Assembly (NCBI RefSeq): GCF_947488025.1
Contig: NZ_CANKYS010000015.1
Span: 22,027 to 86,026 of the forward strand
Source: an uncultured Nocardioides sp.
GTDB lineage: Bacteria > Actinomycetota > Actinomycetes > Propionibacteriales > Nocardioidaceae
Length of the DNA: 64,000 nt
Direction of reading: 5' to 3'
Shown piece by piece: positions 19,610 through 29,196 of the stretch (the first letter of the stretch is position 1; each line of letters starts with the position of its first letter). Position numbers and translations under genes: made by a program. The notes beneath the pieces were generated by a model that did no database searches, had not been told where the DNA came from, and worked only from the letters and a program-made list of their open reading frames with translations.

Positions 19610-19980
19610 GAGTGGGTCGGCCGGGCGGCCGCGGCACCACACCTTCGGTGAGGCGTCGAGGAAGGTCCGGGCTCCACAGGGCAGGGTGGTGGCCAACAGC
19701 CACCCGGGGAAACCCGCGGGATCAGTGCCACAGAGAACAGACCGCCTCCCGGCGTGCCGGGCGGTAAGGGTGAAACGGTGGTGCAAGAGACCACCAGTGC
19801 GCCGGGCGACCGGCGCAGCTAGGCAAACCCCACCCGGAGCAAGATCAGACAGGATGCGTTCGAGGGCGGCCCGCCCGAGCATCCGGGTAGATCGCACCAG
19901 GCGGCCGGCAACGGTCGTCGCAGATGGATGGTCGCCCCCGCGTGAGCGGGACAGAACCCGGCCTACAGGCCGACCCACTC
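19610..19980 (+). ncRNA. rnpB: RNase P RNA, bacterial type A
   Basis: The ~371-nt RNA is the catalytic subunit that matures tRNA 5' ends. The universally conserved P4 strand and neighbours read GAGGAAGGTCCGGGCTCCAC (near 19660), and the 3' domain reads ACAGAACCCGGCCTACAGGC. Helix P1 pairs the 5' GAGTGGGTCGGCC with the 3' GGCCGACCCACTC. Other landmarks are GGGTGAAACGGTGG and AGAGACCACCAG. Its last 24 nt, with the next 2 bp, form the attachment site of the mobile element that follows. The gene stays complete because the core site carries the P1 3' strand. Confidence 0.95.
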
Positions 19981-19982
19981 CC
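19957..19982 (+). repeat. attL, 26-bp core within the 3' end of rnpB
   Basis: This copy is part of the functional rnpB gene and contains CCTACAGGCCGACCCACTCC. It is identical over 26 bp to 36314-36339. A further CCTACAGGCC directly follows at 19981-19990, just inside the element. Confidence 0.9.
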
Positions 19983-19990
19983 TACAGGCC

Positions 19991-20011
19991 TCTGACCTGC
20001 GAAAACGTGAT
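19991..20011 (+). repeat. Left copy of a 21-bp inverted end repeat
   Basis: TCTGACCTGCGAAAACGTGA (plus one T) is the reverse complement of 36245-36265 with a single mismatch. It lies 9 bp inside attL. It is a candidate site for integrase or excisionase. Confidence 0.6.
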
Positions 20012-20025
20012 CACGACACCGCTGT

Positions 20026-20044
20026 AGTCCGCAGATAGTCCGCA
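20026..20044 (+). repeat. Left pair of AGTCCGCA direct repeats (arm-type sites)
   Basis: AGTCCGCA occurs at 20026-20033 and 20037-20044, 11 bp apart, one helical turn. The same pair with the same spacing occurs near the right end at 36188-36206. This is the usual look of integrase arm-type binding sites. Confidence 0.6.
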
Positions 20045-20118
20045 AGAGAAAAACTCTTGAGTCTTCAACTACCGTCGCTGATCGGCTCGAATCGCCACCG
20101 AGCCGAGGCCTCCCGGCC

Positions 20119-20124
20119 TAGGGT
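20119..20124 (+). promoter_or_regulatory. Predicted -10 box for the NERD remnant
   Basis: TAGGGT ends six bases before GTG 20131, the same leaderless layout as in chromosomal genes of this window. The promoter appears intact although the gene is broken. Confidence 0.4.
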
Positions 20125-20130
20125 CGCGGT

Positions 20131-20520
20131 GTGTCCGAAGGTGCCGACGAGAAGCGGATGAAGCTCCGGTTCACCGGCGTCTGCCGGGTGTGCGACACGG
20201 ATCTTCCGGCCCGGGTCGAGGCGATCTACGAGCGGGCGGCCGAGACCGCCCGCTGCATGGACCGCTCCCCCACCTCGGCTCCCCTGCCTCACCGCTGGTC
20301 GAGGAGAGCGCTATGCGCCCGTCACGAGACCCCGAACCCCTCGACCCCAGCACCCCGGGCGCCTCAGCCCGCCGCGCGTAGCGAACGCCGCCATGCCCCT
20401 AGCGCGAAGCCCGCGTCCGGCGAGCAGCACCCGAGGCTCGGCGGGTCGTTCCTCCCCGTCACCCGTGAACCACACGCGATGAAGGCGTGGGGCACCGACC
20501 TGACGCACAGAGTGCCGGAG
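20131..20520 (+). pseudogene. Decayed NERD-domain (nuclease-related) gene, N-terminal remnant
   Basis: From GTG 20131 the product reads KLRFTGVCRVCDTDLPARVE then AIYERAAETARC, the zinc-ribbon start of actinobacterial NERD-domain proteins (two CxxC-type half-sites). After about 45 residues the frame loses similarity. Pieces that belong later reappear in other frames: STPGASARRA around 20340-20380 and QHPRLGG...VTREPHAMKAWGT around 20425-20500, which resembles the segment before the NERD nuclease core. The nuclease core itself is absent. I therefore read it as a truncated gene with at least two frameshifts. The rest of the gap to 20691 shows no coding signal. Confidence 0.5.
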
Positions 20521-20691
20521 GCGCAGTTACCTTCTGTTTGCGATACGTGGACCCCAACGATGCGCCCATTCTGTATTGGGCCACCCACGCCATGCACCGC
20601 GTATGACGCACAGATGAACCAGATCTGGTCGTCGGCACCGCGCAGTCGAGCTTGAGCGGCGATGTCCCCGAGCGGCGCTACGTTAGACAGG

Positions 20692-20811
20692 ATGGCTGCC
20701 TCCATCGGTATGACGACGCCAACCCCAAGTGGGACCGGAGCCCGAGAAAGATTGATTGCAAATGCCAAGATTCATGCCGAGAGTGATTTGAATGCCTCAC
20801 AAGGCACATAG
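20692..20811 (+). CDS. Possible 39-residue leader ORF before hamA
   Basis: A short frame MAASIGMTTPTPSGTGARER...DLNASQGT starts at ATG 20692, 7 nt after a TACGTT box at 20679-20684, and ends at TAG 20809-20811. It overlaps the hamA start by 20 bp. It may be a leader peptide coupled to hamA or simply the untranslated leader. No family is recognised, and codon use is not decisive. Confidence 0.25.
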   Translation: MAASIGMTTPTPSGTGARERLIANAKIHAESDLNASQGT

Positions 20812-21640
20812 CCAACTTCCGACCGTTTGGTTCGACGCTTGGCTGGAAGCGAACAGGACCCAAAACACCCCGTACGGCACCACTTTTCACACAGAAAAGG
20901 ATCGTCCAGCGGAAGCCGCCGACCTGCTCGCGGAGATACTATATCGGTCAAAGACGACAGGAAATCGCCTGCAGAGGCTTTTACAACGAGTCAACTGGAT
21001 CTCGTCAAGCGCTCGGCTCGACATTCCAAACACTGTCCAAAACCAGCTCGGCGATTTCGGCGAAGTTGTTGCCATTGGCGTACTAGAGGTTTTTAAAGGT
21101 CTCTACGTCCCAGTGGTAAAGCTTCGCTATCAGATGGACAAGGACCAGAGCCTACATGGCACAGACATCGTCGGGTTCGAGTTCGATGAAGACGACAACC
21201 TAGTGTCGCTACATTTTTGCGAGGTCAAAACAGCTACCAGCACAAAGTCCAACGCGCGAGCGGCGGTCGGCGCAGCTCATCAGCAACTCGCTGACGACCG
21301 CGCGTTGCACTTCACCGACACGTTAGAATTTCTCGCCGAACGTCTGGACGATGTAAACCCAAGCGTCGCGGAAGCATTCGAGGAGTTTCTCGCATCTCGC
21401 GAGGACGGCATGGATGGGTCCTACCGAATTTTGTTGCTCACGGATCCAAGCATCTACGACCCGACCGTAATCGAACGGATACCGGAACCGCCAGACCTAC
21501 AAGAACCACTCGAGTTAGATATCGTCCACGTTGCGGAACTTCGAGCATTGATTGAAGAGACTTGGCCGATTGTGGCGCAGCGCGTAGCCGCCGACCCAGC
21601 CAAGCGGTTGCCGCTGTCAGGAGCGACGGATGCCGATTAG
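20792..21640 (+). CDS. hamA: Hachiman HamA-like nuclease (DUF1837-type)
   Basis: The 282-residue protein is followed directly by a large SF2 helicase gene, the two-gene layout of Hachiman/AbpAB antiphage systems, where HamA is a DUF1837 nuclease held in check by HamB. A PD-(D/E)xK core is visible: Glu91 (GDFGEVVA), Asp125 (HGTDIVGFEF) and Glu144-Val-Lys146 (LHFCEVKT), followed by a helix with AHQQLADDRAL. The length is close to known HamA proteins (~250-300). The gene is noticeably AT-richer than its surroundings, consistent with transfer. ATG 20792 is preceded only by a weak GAGAGTGA. The family assignment is by motif and synteny; a profile search would settle it. Confidence 0.72.
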   Translation: MPHKAHSQLPTVWFDAWLEANRTQNTPYGTTFHTEKDRPAEAADLLAEILYRSKTTGNRLQRLLQRVNWISSSARLDIPNTVQNQLGDFGEVVAIGVLEVFKGLYVPVVKLRYQMDKDQSLHGTDIVGFEFDEDDNLVSLHFCEVKTATSTKSNARAAVGAAHQQLADDRALHFTDTLEFLAERLDDVNPSVAEAFEEFLASREDGMDGSYRILLLTDPSIYDPTVIERIPEPPDLQEPLELDIVHVAELRALIEETWPIVAQRVAADPAKRLPLSGATDAD

Positions 21641-24600
21641 CGAGGCAGCTACCGCTCTGCTACAGGACAGATACCTACGTGCCGAGATCGAGGCCCTGCG
21701 TATCTCGGCACTGCAGCGTCGCATGCTCGGACGTTCTATGGACGTCGAAACCTTCAACACTTCGAGGCTTCAGCGAAACCTAGTTTCGCTCGCACGCGCG
21801 GTTCGTCGCGCGGCAGCCAGCACCGAAGGCGTTCCTGACAGTGATGTAAGAAACGCAGCGAGGTTCGTCGCGCGCAGCTACGAGCAGCTCGCGGAAGCGC
21901 GGTCCGTAAACCGGTCGTCGATGCTGATGCTTGCCGCCGTCAATTACGAACTTGCTGGCTACCAGGCCAACGCAGCCACGTTGGCCCGTCTCGCGTCCGA
22001 TGTTTCGAGGCTGCCCCTCACTCAGACACCAGATCTCGAGCAGTTGGTATCCCTGTTCCTGCAGAGGAGATTCCTTAGGCTGAGCCGCAGCGCGGACTCC
22101 TTGACAGTCGCTCGAGACGTAACTGTTGAGGCGGGGACCGTCCTCGAGGCCGCCAACCTTCTGACGCAACAAGCGCTCGCTAAGGCCAGCACATACTTTC
22201 TAAATGGCCAAGCTAGCGCTCTGCTCGAAGCTAAAGATGACCTAGAAGTAGTCCACGGGGCGATGGTCGAAATCGGCGCGGCTCCGCAGAGCCTCCTCGT
22301 AAATGGCCTTCGGTCAATCTTGCCTCGTCTTGAAACCACCAGCATCTGGTCCAATCTGTGGCCCCGCCTACCCGAGAGCCGTTTGTGGAATCGGTATCTG
22401 ATGACTCTGGGCCGAGGCATGGGATCAGGAGGCGTTTTGGATGCGCGCTCAATTAGTGAGTTGTGGCCATCACAGTTGCGGGCCCTCAACGAAGGGATTT
22501 TGAGCCCAAGTTCTCGGGTGGTCAGGATGCCCACCAGCGCCGGCAAGACACGTGTCGCCGAGATGGCGATCGTTCACGCCTTGGCGGTCCGACCCGGGGC
22601 CAAGGCCTTATACGTCGGGCCGTTCAACGCGCTTACTAACGAGGTCACTGCTGGACTCAACGATCTCTTCGTAGACCTTGGGCTGTCGGTTTCGTCTCTG
22701 CCAGGAAACTACGAACTGTCGGCAGTAGACGAAGATGCTCTGGACGACGACTTGTTGGTTCTAACGCCTGAAAAACTAGACCAGCTCTTGCGTTCCAACA
22801 GCCAGTTTATCGACGAGATCGACGTCGTTGTATTGGACGAGGGTCACGTCGTGGGCGAAGACAATCGTGGCCCAAAGTACGAGTTGGTAATCAGTCGCCT
22901 TCGACAACGTCGTCCCGACACGAAGTTCGTGGCGCTGAGCGCAGTGGTGCCTGATGAGACTCTACGGGAATTCAGCGAGTGGCTCCGCGCGTCCGAGAAC
23001 CCAGTGTCGTCACAATGGCGGCCCACGGAACAGCGTCTGGCACTTCTGCGCTGGAAGGGCTCGAGCGGCGACCTTGTATACACACAACCAGGGCGTATGC
23101 AACATCAGTCGCCGGAGCGCTCATGCAGCGCATCGAGTACGCAGACCTGACGGAAGGGGAGGTTCCAACGCCGCTCCGCCCGCGTGGGATACCTCGAAGC
23201 GCCCTCGTCGCCGAAGAGTGGCTGGGAGGAGACCATAAGGTCACTCAGTACCTCCGCAACGGAATCGGCGTCCACTATGCAGCCTTGCCTGGCCCTGTGA
23301 AAGCAGCAATCGAAGAGGACTTCCGGGACCGCAAGCTTGCAGCTCTGGCCGCGACTCCAACGCTTGCCCAGGGCGTGAACCTGCCAATTCGGACGCTCAT
23401 CGTCCATACAACGCGACGATATGATGATGAGGCAAGTGAGCAGATATCCCTAACGGCGCGCGATTTTTGGAATATCGCCGGCCGCGTCGGCCGCGCTGGT
23501 GCCGAGACGGAAGGCACCGTTGTGTTCTTAAGTTTTGGCCGAAACGACGAAGAAGATTACCGCTACTTCGAGGCCTCGAGGAATGATGTCGAAAGGGTCA
23601 CAAGTGCGCTTTTCCGGATGCTCAACGACCTAGTTACCAACCGGATCTCCAGAACTTCGATCGCACGTAAGCTGGACGCTGAAATGCTCGCGCTATTGGT
23701 TGAAGAAGGCGAATCTGCGCTTACCCCGGAGGGGCTTAAAGAAGCCCTTGGAGATACGCTGTTCGAGATTCAGGGGCGCACGGAGCACCGCTCGTCCGAT
23801 CCGCTGTGGAGGGTGATGGCCGATACCTCGTCAGCGATCTCGGCCATGGTGACAGACGATGATCTCAGAGCGGTTTATGCCAGCACCGGTTTGTCAGCAG
23901 TGAGCTGTACCGAGATAAGCCGCCACATTGCGGCACACCAAGACGAACTCGCGGCGGCTTTCGAGTCCGTACAGGACTGGAAGAGTGTCCGCGAGCTTCT
24001 GCTGGACGGTCTAGTTGCGTGCAGAGAAATGAACCCACGAACGTCTATCGACGCGGGTCACGAGCAGGTGCTCGACCATTGGCTGACGGGGAGGAGCGTG
24101 TTTGACATCGCCAAGACTTTCGATGTCGACCCGATCCGTCTGACCACGTTCGTTGAGGATTTCTTTGGATATCGACTTCCTTGGGGCCTTTCCGCTTACC
24201 TGAGAATTTGTGCGCATGTTCTGCAACTCGAATCTGTTCCTGGCCATCTTGAGCAGCTGCCGCTGCAGATCCGCTACGGCGTCCCTTCCCTGACTGCGTC
24301 GTGGGTGATGGCCTTAGGAGTTGACTCGCGGGTGCTTGCGGTCACGCTCGCGGACGCGTTCGAGCGCACCGGGCGTGCCCGATCGCCGGGTGCACTCCGG
24401 AGGTGGCTGACCAGCCTGGACGTGGAAGACCTTGCAGACCAGTTCGAGATTTCGTTGGCAGCACTGCCGACCGTTCGTCAGGTGGCGTTGCGCGCAAGTG
24501 GTAACGACTTGATGCGTAGTTACTACGGCGGCCAAGACCTATTTCCCCTCACTGTGACCGTGTTTGCTCGGGCTAGGATTGAGACGAAGGGTCTTCTTGC

Positions 24601-24826
24601 AGGGCTCACGGCGGGCATGCCAGTTGAAGTTCGTCGAGACTACGAGGGAGCACACCGGAACGGGGTAGTCCTGCTCGTCGATGACAAGGTGATATCGCGT
24701 CTGCCGCGGTCCGAAAGCGACGCAATCGCAATTGAAATGGATGCTGGGCGTGCTGTTGATGCCATCGTGCAGAGTGTCTCTAGCAAGGACGCGCAGTCCT
24801 ACCGTATTGGGATCGTCCTCCGCTAG
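21630..24826 (+). pseudogene. hamB: Hachiman HamB-like SF2 helicase, split by a frameshift
   Basis: ATG 21630 overlaps the end of hamA by 11 bp and follows AGGAG. A ~300-residue N-terminal region precedes helicase motifs: Walker A MPTSAGKTRVAE (~300), DExH box VVLDEGHVVGE (~405) and motif III LSAV. The frame ends at 23150. The second RecA lobe continues in the -1 frame from about 23087 to 24826: VHYAALPGPVK, ATPTLAQGVNLP and the arginine-finger motif NIAGRVGRAG. One A added to CACACAACC (23085-23087) would restore YTQTRAYATSVAGALM and a ~1065-residue Ski2-like helicase, the usual HamB size. As written, hamB is inactive while hamA is intact. That would be risky for the cell if HamA is toxic, so a sequencing error is a serious alternative. 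Confidence 0.78.
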
Positions 24827-24879
24827 CGCAGATCCGAGATGGCGGATCGCTGGCCCTAAATAGCGCGTGCAATCGACTG

Positions 24880-26013
24880 TTATAGCGCGTCAGCCTCAGT
24901 ATCACCGTCCATGCGGCGACCAAGTACGGAGTCGATCGCCTCTCGGGTTCGGTCGTCGGAGTCCGGCCAGAGGTGGCTGTAAGTGTCGAGGGTTTCGGAT
25001 GCAGAAGCGTGTCCGAGGCGTGCCTGGACCGTCTTGACTGATTCGCCGTACCGGATGAGCAGCGAGGCGTAGTAGTGGCGCAGGGCGTGCATGCCGGGAC
25101 CGGTGGCTTGGTTGAGTCCAGCCACCCTCGCGACAGGACGCCAGACATGGCCGAACGCTTGGCGGGTGATCGGGCGGCCGTCGAGCGTGAAGATGAGGTC
25201 GTCGTCGCCGATGTCGCGCGCCGCCAGATGACCGTTGAGTGCGTCGACGACGGTTGCCGGCAACGGGATCGTGCGATAGCTCGCCCGCGTCTTCAACGGC
25301 CCGAACTCCGTGACGCGATTTAGTCGCGTCAGGAGTTGTCGGTCGACGGTCACGACCGGGTTCGTGCCAAGCAGGCGGAGCCTGTTGCGGGTCAGCCCGA
25401 AGATCTCTCCTTGGCGCATCCCGGTGCCAGCGGCGAAGATGACCAGCGCCTTCAGGTCATCGGGCAGGTGCTCGCGCAGGGTCTCGACCTGGCCGGTGGT
25501 GAGCGGCATGATCCGCCGTCGTTCGACGCGCGGAAGCCGAGTGCCCTCGCAGGGGTTAGCCATGATCCTGCGGTCGCGGATCGCTGAGCGGAAGATCCCC
25601 GACACCACCCCGTGGATCACGCCGACGGTTGCAGGCGCCAGCGGCTTCCGCTTGGCGGCCCGGTCCCCCGTGCCGAGGAGCTTGACCCACGCCTGCACCT
25701 CCGACGGCAGGACGCTGCCGATCGGCCGGGCGCCGAAGATCGGGTAGACGTGTCGCCTGAGCACGGACTCGACGTACGCCTCACTGGTGGGTCGGTGCAC
25801 CTGAGCGGTTCGCCACTGCTCGGCGTACTCCTTGAAGGTGATCTTGCCGGCGCGGGGATCGACGTACTGGCCGATGACGATGGAGGTCGTCACCTCGTCG
25901 ATCCACCGCTGCGCGTCGAGCTTCCGGGTGAAGTGCTTTGCGTGCTCCTGGCCGGCTTCGTCGCGGTAGCGCGCACGCCACCTGCCGTCCGGCCGCTTCT
26001 GGATGTTGGCCAT
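24880..26013 (-). CDS. int: Tyrosine recombinase (phage-type integrase)
   Basis: A 377-residue integrase. It has an N-terminal arm-binding domain (MANIQKRPDGRWRARYRDEA), a core-binding SAM-like domain (~60-160) and a catalytic domain with the full set: Arg200 (GMRQGE), Lys241 (GPLKTRASYR), His309 and Arg312 (HALRHYY), His335 (LGHAS) and nucleophile Tyr345 (TLDTYSHLW). It should recombine the 26-bp rnpB core. It lies at the centre of the element rather than next to an att site, which is unusual and suggests that cargo was added on the left. The excisionase-like gene lies 28 bp upstream. Confidence 0.95.
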   Translation of the reverse strand: MANIQKRPDGRWRARYRDEAGQEHAKHFTRKLDAQRWIDEVTTSIVIGQYVDPRAGKITFKEYAEQWRTAQVHRPTSEAYVESVLRRHVYPIFGARPIGSVLPSEVQAWVKLLGTGDRAAKRKPLAPATVGVIHGVVSGIFRSAIRDRRIMANPCEGTRLPRVERRRIMPLTTGQVETLREHLPDDLKALVIFAAGTGMRQGEIFGLTRNRLRLLGTNPVVTVDRQLLTRLNRVTEFGPLKTRASYRTIPLPATVVDALNGHLAARDIGDDDLIFTLDGRPITRQAFGHVWRPVARVAGLNQATGPGMHALRHYYASLLIRYGESVKTVQARLGHASASETLDTYSHLWPDSDDRTREAIDSVLGRRMDGDTEADAL

Positions 26014-26041
26014 GGCTCCTCGGAACGAGGTGGGTGAGTTG

Positions 26042-26272
26042 TCAGAGAGCGCCTTGCTGCTGGCGGCGCTGCTCGCGGATGAACCGCCGCACGTCGCCGA
26101 CCGTGGTGACGAGGTGACGGCCGATCTTGAAGAACTCAGGGCCGACCCCGCGCTGGCGCCACCAGCGCATCGTGTTGATCGGCACCCTGAGGATGTCAGC
26201 GACCTCGGACAGTGTCATCAGCTCTTCAGCATCGCGCTCGGGAAACGGAACATGGGTCGTTGTGGTGGTCAC
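26042..26272 (-). CDS. Excisionase-like helix-turn-helix (HTH_17) protein
   Basis: A 76-residue protein with a single MerR-type winged helix: LMTLSEVADILRVPINTMRW then WRQRGVGPEFFKIGRHL. This is the standard form of actinobacterial AlpA/Xis proteins encoded beside integrases. GTG 26272 is chosen because CGGAGGA lies just upstream. The open frame extends further upstream, but that part lacks coding character. It probably directs excision and may control the integrase gene, which follows by 28 bp. Confidence 0.85.
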   Translation of the reverse strand: MTTTTTHVPFPERDAEELMTLSEVADILRVPINTMRWWRQRGVGPEFFKIGRHLVTTVGDVRRFIREQRRQQQGAL

Positions 26273-26370
26273 GGGTTCCTCCGTAGGTGTGGTGATGGTC
26301 CGTTGGAGTAGCAACCCCACGCCGATGGATTCGGACGTCCGCGTGCGACCGTCGGTGAGGTCTGTGTGCC

Positions 26371-28933
26371 TCACCGTCCGACGCCAGACCCCTGCGCTGG
26401 CTGCGCCTGCGGATAGCGCAGTTCCTCCGGGCGACGCGCTACCGGCGCCGGCGGTCGGAGCGCGGCCCGCCTCGGTGCAGTGGGGCCGTACCGGTCGATG
26501 TCCTCGGCCGCACGACGGGCAGCGTGCGTCGGTCCGAGGTCGGCGCGGTCGCGGCCGAACACCTCAACCCACTGACGGCGCGCGTCGTCCTCGGTCTCAG
26601 CGACCAGGTGCGCGACGTTGCGCTCGCGCCCGCGGGTCATCCCGACGTACGTCGACGCGGCGCCGCTGTGCTCGCCGACCAGCACGTGCGAGGTCGGGAC
26701 GGTCGAACCTTGCGCGCCGTACGCCGTGGTGGCGAAGGCGAGCTCGAGGTGCCGACGCGCATAGGTCGCGGGGAGGACGCGACGTCCTGCGTCGCCGAAG
26801 ACTTCGACCGAGTCCGGTCGCGCAGCAACGACGGTCCACCTCTCCCGGTTGGCGACCCCGAGCTCGCTGTCGTTGCGACGAGTTGCCACCCGGTCTCCCA
26901 CCGCGATTCGCTCGCCCGCGGAGGTGACGAGGACGTCGGGGTCCTCCCCTCTGCTGGCGTGCACGTGGTGGACCAGACTGTTGATCCGCGTGACCTGCTC
27001 GCGGGTGTCGGCTACGACGAGCTCGCCGCTCGAGGCAAGCGCGGCGAGGGGCGGCGACCCGTTCGACCTCGCTGGCGTGCACCACCACGAGCCCACGACG
27101 CGCCAGCTCGTCGAACACCTCGTCAGGTCGGGCGCCAGTGCGCATCCGCAGCGACAGGTCGGCGTACTCCGGATCGGCGAAGCGATGGACGCCCTCGAGC
27201 TCGACCAGCCGACTCGGCGCGAACCGGGCCGCCAGGTCGAGCACTCCCCCGCGTCCGACCGCCGGTAGCTGATGCCGGTCGCCGACCAGCGTCACCCGAG
27301 CACCCGTGGCGTCGGCCAGCTCGAGCAGTGCGCGGGCCGCGTCCTGGTCGAGCATCCCGGCCTCGTCGACGACCAGGAGGGTGCGGCGATCGAGGCGCGG
27401 CGCGTCGGGTGCCGGCTCCGCGCGCCCCCAGCGCCTGTCCTCGTCCCAGCGGTAGCCGTGCTGGTGCAGGAGCCAAGCCACGGAGTACGCCGCGGTGCCG
27501 ACCTCGGCCGACGCGACCTGAGCAGCCTTGCGGGTCGGCGTCACGATCAACATCCGTCCACGGCGTGCCTCGACCTCTGCTCGCTTCGCAGCCAACCGAC
27601 GCGTCTTGCCGGCCCCGGCGGCACCTTCGACCACGGTGATCGTCCTCTCGTCGGCGCGTTGAGTGATGCGGGCAACGAGTTCACGCTCAACCGCCAAGAC
27701 GCGAGGTGACGTGTGGGCTCTGACGTGCGCCGGGACGTCGTTGCGACCGAGCAGCAGCGAGGAGGCTTCGAGCACCCGCGCTGCGAGGTCCTCGGCCAGC
27801 TCTCGGCGGACAGCGCCGTCGACGACCACTTCGGCCGACGCAATCAGCTTCTCCACCTCACCGCGAGCGTCCGCACCGTTCCACGCCGACCGTCGCGAGC
27901 CGAGCCTCGTGAGCGCCCTGTCGACGATGACTTCTCGGTCCAGCTCCCCCGGTCGGACCGTGACGAGATGACGCGGCCGGGAGGGTGCAACGAATCCCAG
28001 GTCGTCGAGCTCGTCCGACCACCGCTCGCGCAGCTGGTCGCCCGACACTGGGATGACCTTGTCCGGGCGGGCCTCGGACCAGGCGCGCCGGTCCCACGAC
28101 TGCCGCAGGGTCGGACCCGGCTCCTCGCCGGGATGGTCCGCACGCCAGCTGGCCTCGTAGCGGTCGATGTTGGTCTCAATCTGTCGTGCCCGCGCGCTGA
28201 ACGCTCCGGCGTACGCCTTCAGCTCGACGATCTCGCCGCCGCCGTCGTCGAGGGAGTAGCCGTGCGATGCCAGCGCCGCTCGGAACTGAGGGTCAGTCAT
28301 CACCGCGGCGTGCCCGATCCCGTTGATTGCCTCGAGGCTGTCGCGGATCCCCACCGTGTGCAGTCCGCGCCACGATCCGGCCGCCTTCACCCGCGCGTTG
28401 ATCTGGAGATGAAGGTGCCGGTGCGGATCACCGGCACGTGAAGTGAAGTGACGTACAACGGCAGCCTCGATCTGCTCGACCGGGACTTGCACCTGGCGGT
28501 CGCGCGGTCCTACGCGAGTGGTCGCGTGCTGGGCCAGCCAGCTGATGATCTCCGCCGCAGCGCGATCCTGCGCAGCGTCGTACGCCTCCGCGACCTCAGG
28601 GTGCAGCGCCGCGGCGATCGACCAGGTCTTGGGTCCGTTGACGGTGACCTCGACAAACCGGACCGCTTGGGCGTTAGAGCGGAGCCGGCCCTTCGCTGCA
28701 CCGGACTCGACGTCGTATCCCGCCACCCACCGCTCGTACGTTGGGCCATCCATGTCGTCGCGTCGCTGCACGAGGCTCGACCGGGCGACGAGACGCTGCG
28801 CCAGGCCGGTCCCCTCTGCCAGGTAGTAGTCATCTGCTCGGGACCGGTCGGCCTCGACGTAGGTGCGCGCGGCTGCGGCACTGCCGCGATAGATCTTCAT
28901 CCCACCGTGCACCCGAGACGCCCCCATCGACAT
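26371..28933 (-). pseudogene. MobF-family relaxase/helicase (TrwC/TraA type), frameshifted
   Basis: The N-terminal relaxase domain is visible with an early tyrosine region (SAAAARTYVEADRSRADDYY) and the metal-binding triad HRHLHLQIN (~residue 175-183). The RecD-like helicase follows: Walker A EGAAGAGKTRRL, Walker B LLVVDEAGMLD and GDRHQLPAVGRGG. The frame then changes near 27050. The rest (LAALASSGELVVADTREQ ... FATTAYGAQGST ... YVGMTRGRERN) continues in the +1 frame to 26371. One base too many in GGGG at 27048-27051 explains this, and removing it gives a ~853-residue protein. Unmended, the nicking domain survives but helicase motifs V and VI are lost. It marks the element as mobilizable in origin. 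Confidence 0.82.
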
Positions 28934-28950
28934 CCATCGACAACCACGAA

Positions 28951-28975
28951 TCCGCAGGTCAGACGGCCTTTTCCG
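28951..28975 (+). repeat. Internal copy of the element end motif
   Basis: TCCGCAGGTCAGACGGCCTT (28951-28970), followed by TTCCG, closely matches the right-end sequence at 36253-36276 (TCCGCAGGTCAGAAGGCATT, then TCCG). The first 13 bp are identical. The copy lies just upstream of the relaxase gene. Confidence 0.5.
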
Positions 28976-28993
28976 TGCTATCCCTCACGGAAA
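28970..28993. promoter_or_regulatory. Inverted repeat upstream of the relaxase gene (operator or oriT candidate)
   Basis: TTTCCGTG-N8-CACGGAAA is a perfect 8-bp inverted repeat in the ~260-bp gap between the relaxase gene and the divergent membrane protein gene. Relaxase origins commonly lie in such gaps with an inverted repeat next to the nick site. No MobF nick consensus could be confirmed by eye. Confidence 0.4.
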
Positions 28994-29196
28994 TTCGTAG
29001 CATGCGTGCCGCTTATTTGGTGGGGAAGAGAGACGCTTAGCAGGGAGGCATCGAGGGCCCGTTGATGTGTAGCAATGGCTGCTGATAGCGAGCCCAGGCG
29101 ACTGGCTTGGCTGGATCAATGCGTGCGCGGTCACAGGGCGATTTCGAAGCGACTGATTGCGGGACGGCGCCCCTAGCCTGCGCTTACGCTCGGTTC

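Noticed and set aside
19610..19980. Short open frames on both strands across this region (for example 19562-19978 minus)
   Set aside because: The region is rnpB by its conserved P4 and P1 sequences, and the frames have no protein-like features.
20043..20059. CAAGAG-AAAAA-CTCTTG hairpin as a replacement terminator for rnpB after integration
   Set aside because: The stem is only 6 bp and AT-rich, with no T-run, and it overlaps an arm-type repeat. Evidence is too weak to annotate.
20282..20340. CTGGTCGAGGAG...CGAGACC as a degenerate copy of an actinobacterial intergenic repeat
   Set aside because: Only loosely similar half-sites are present, and the stretch fits better as decayed NERD coding sequence.
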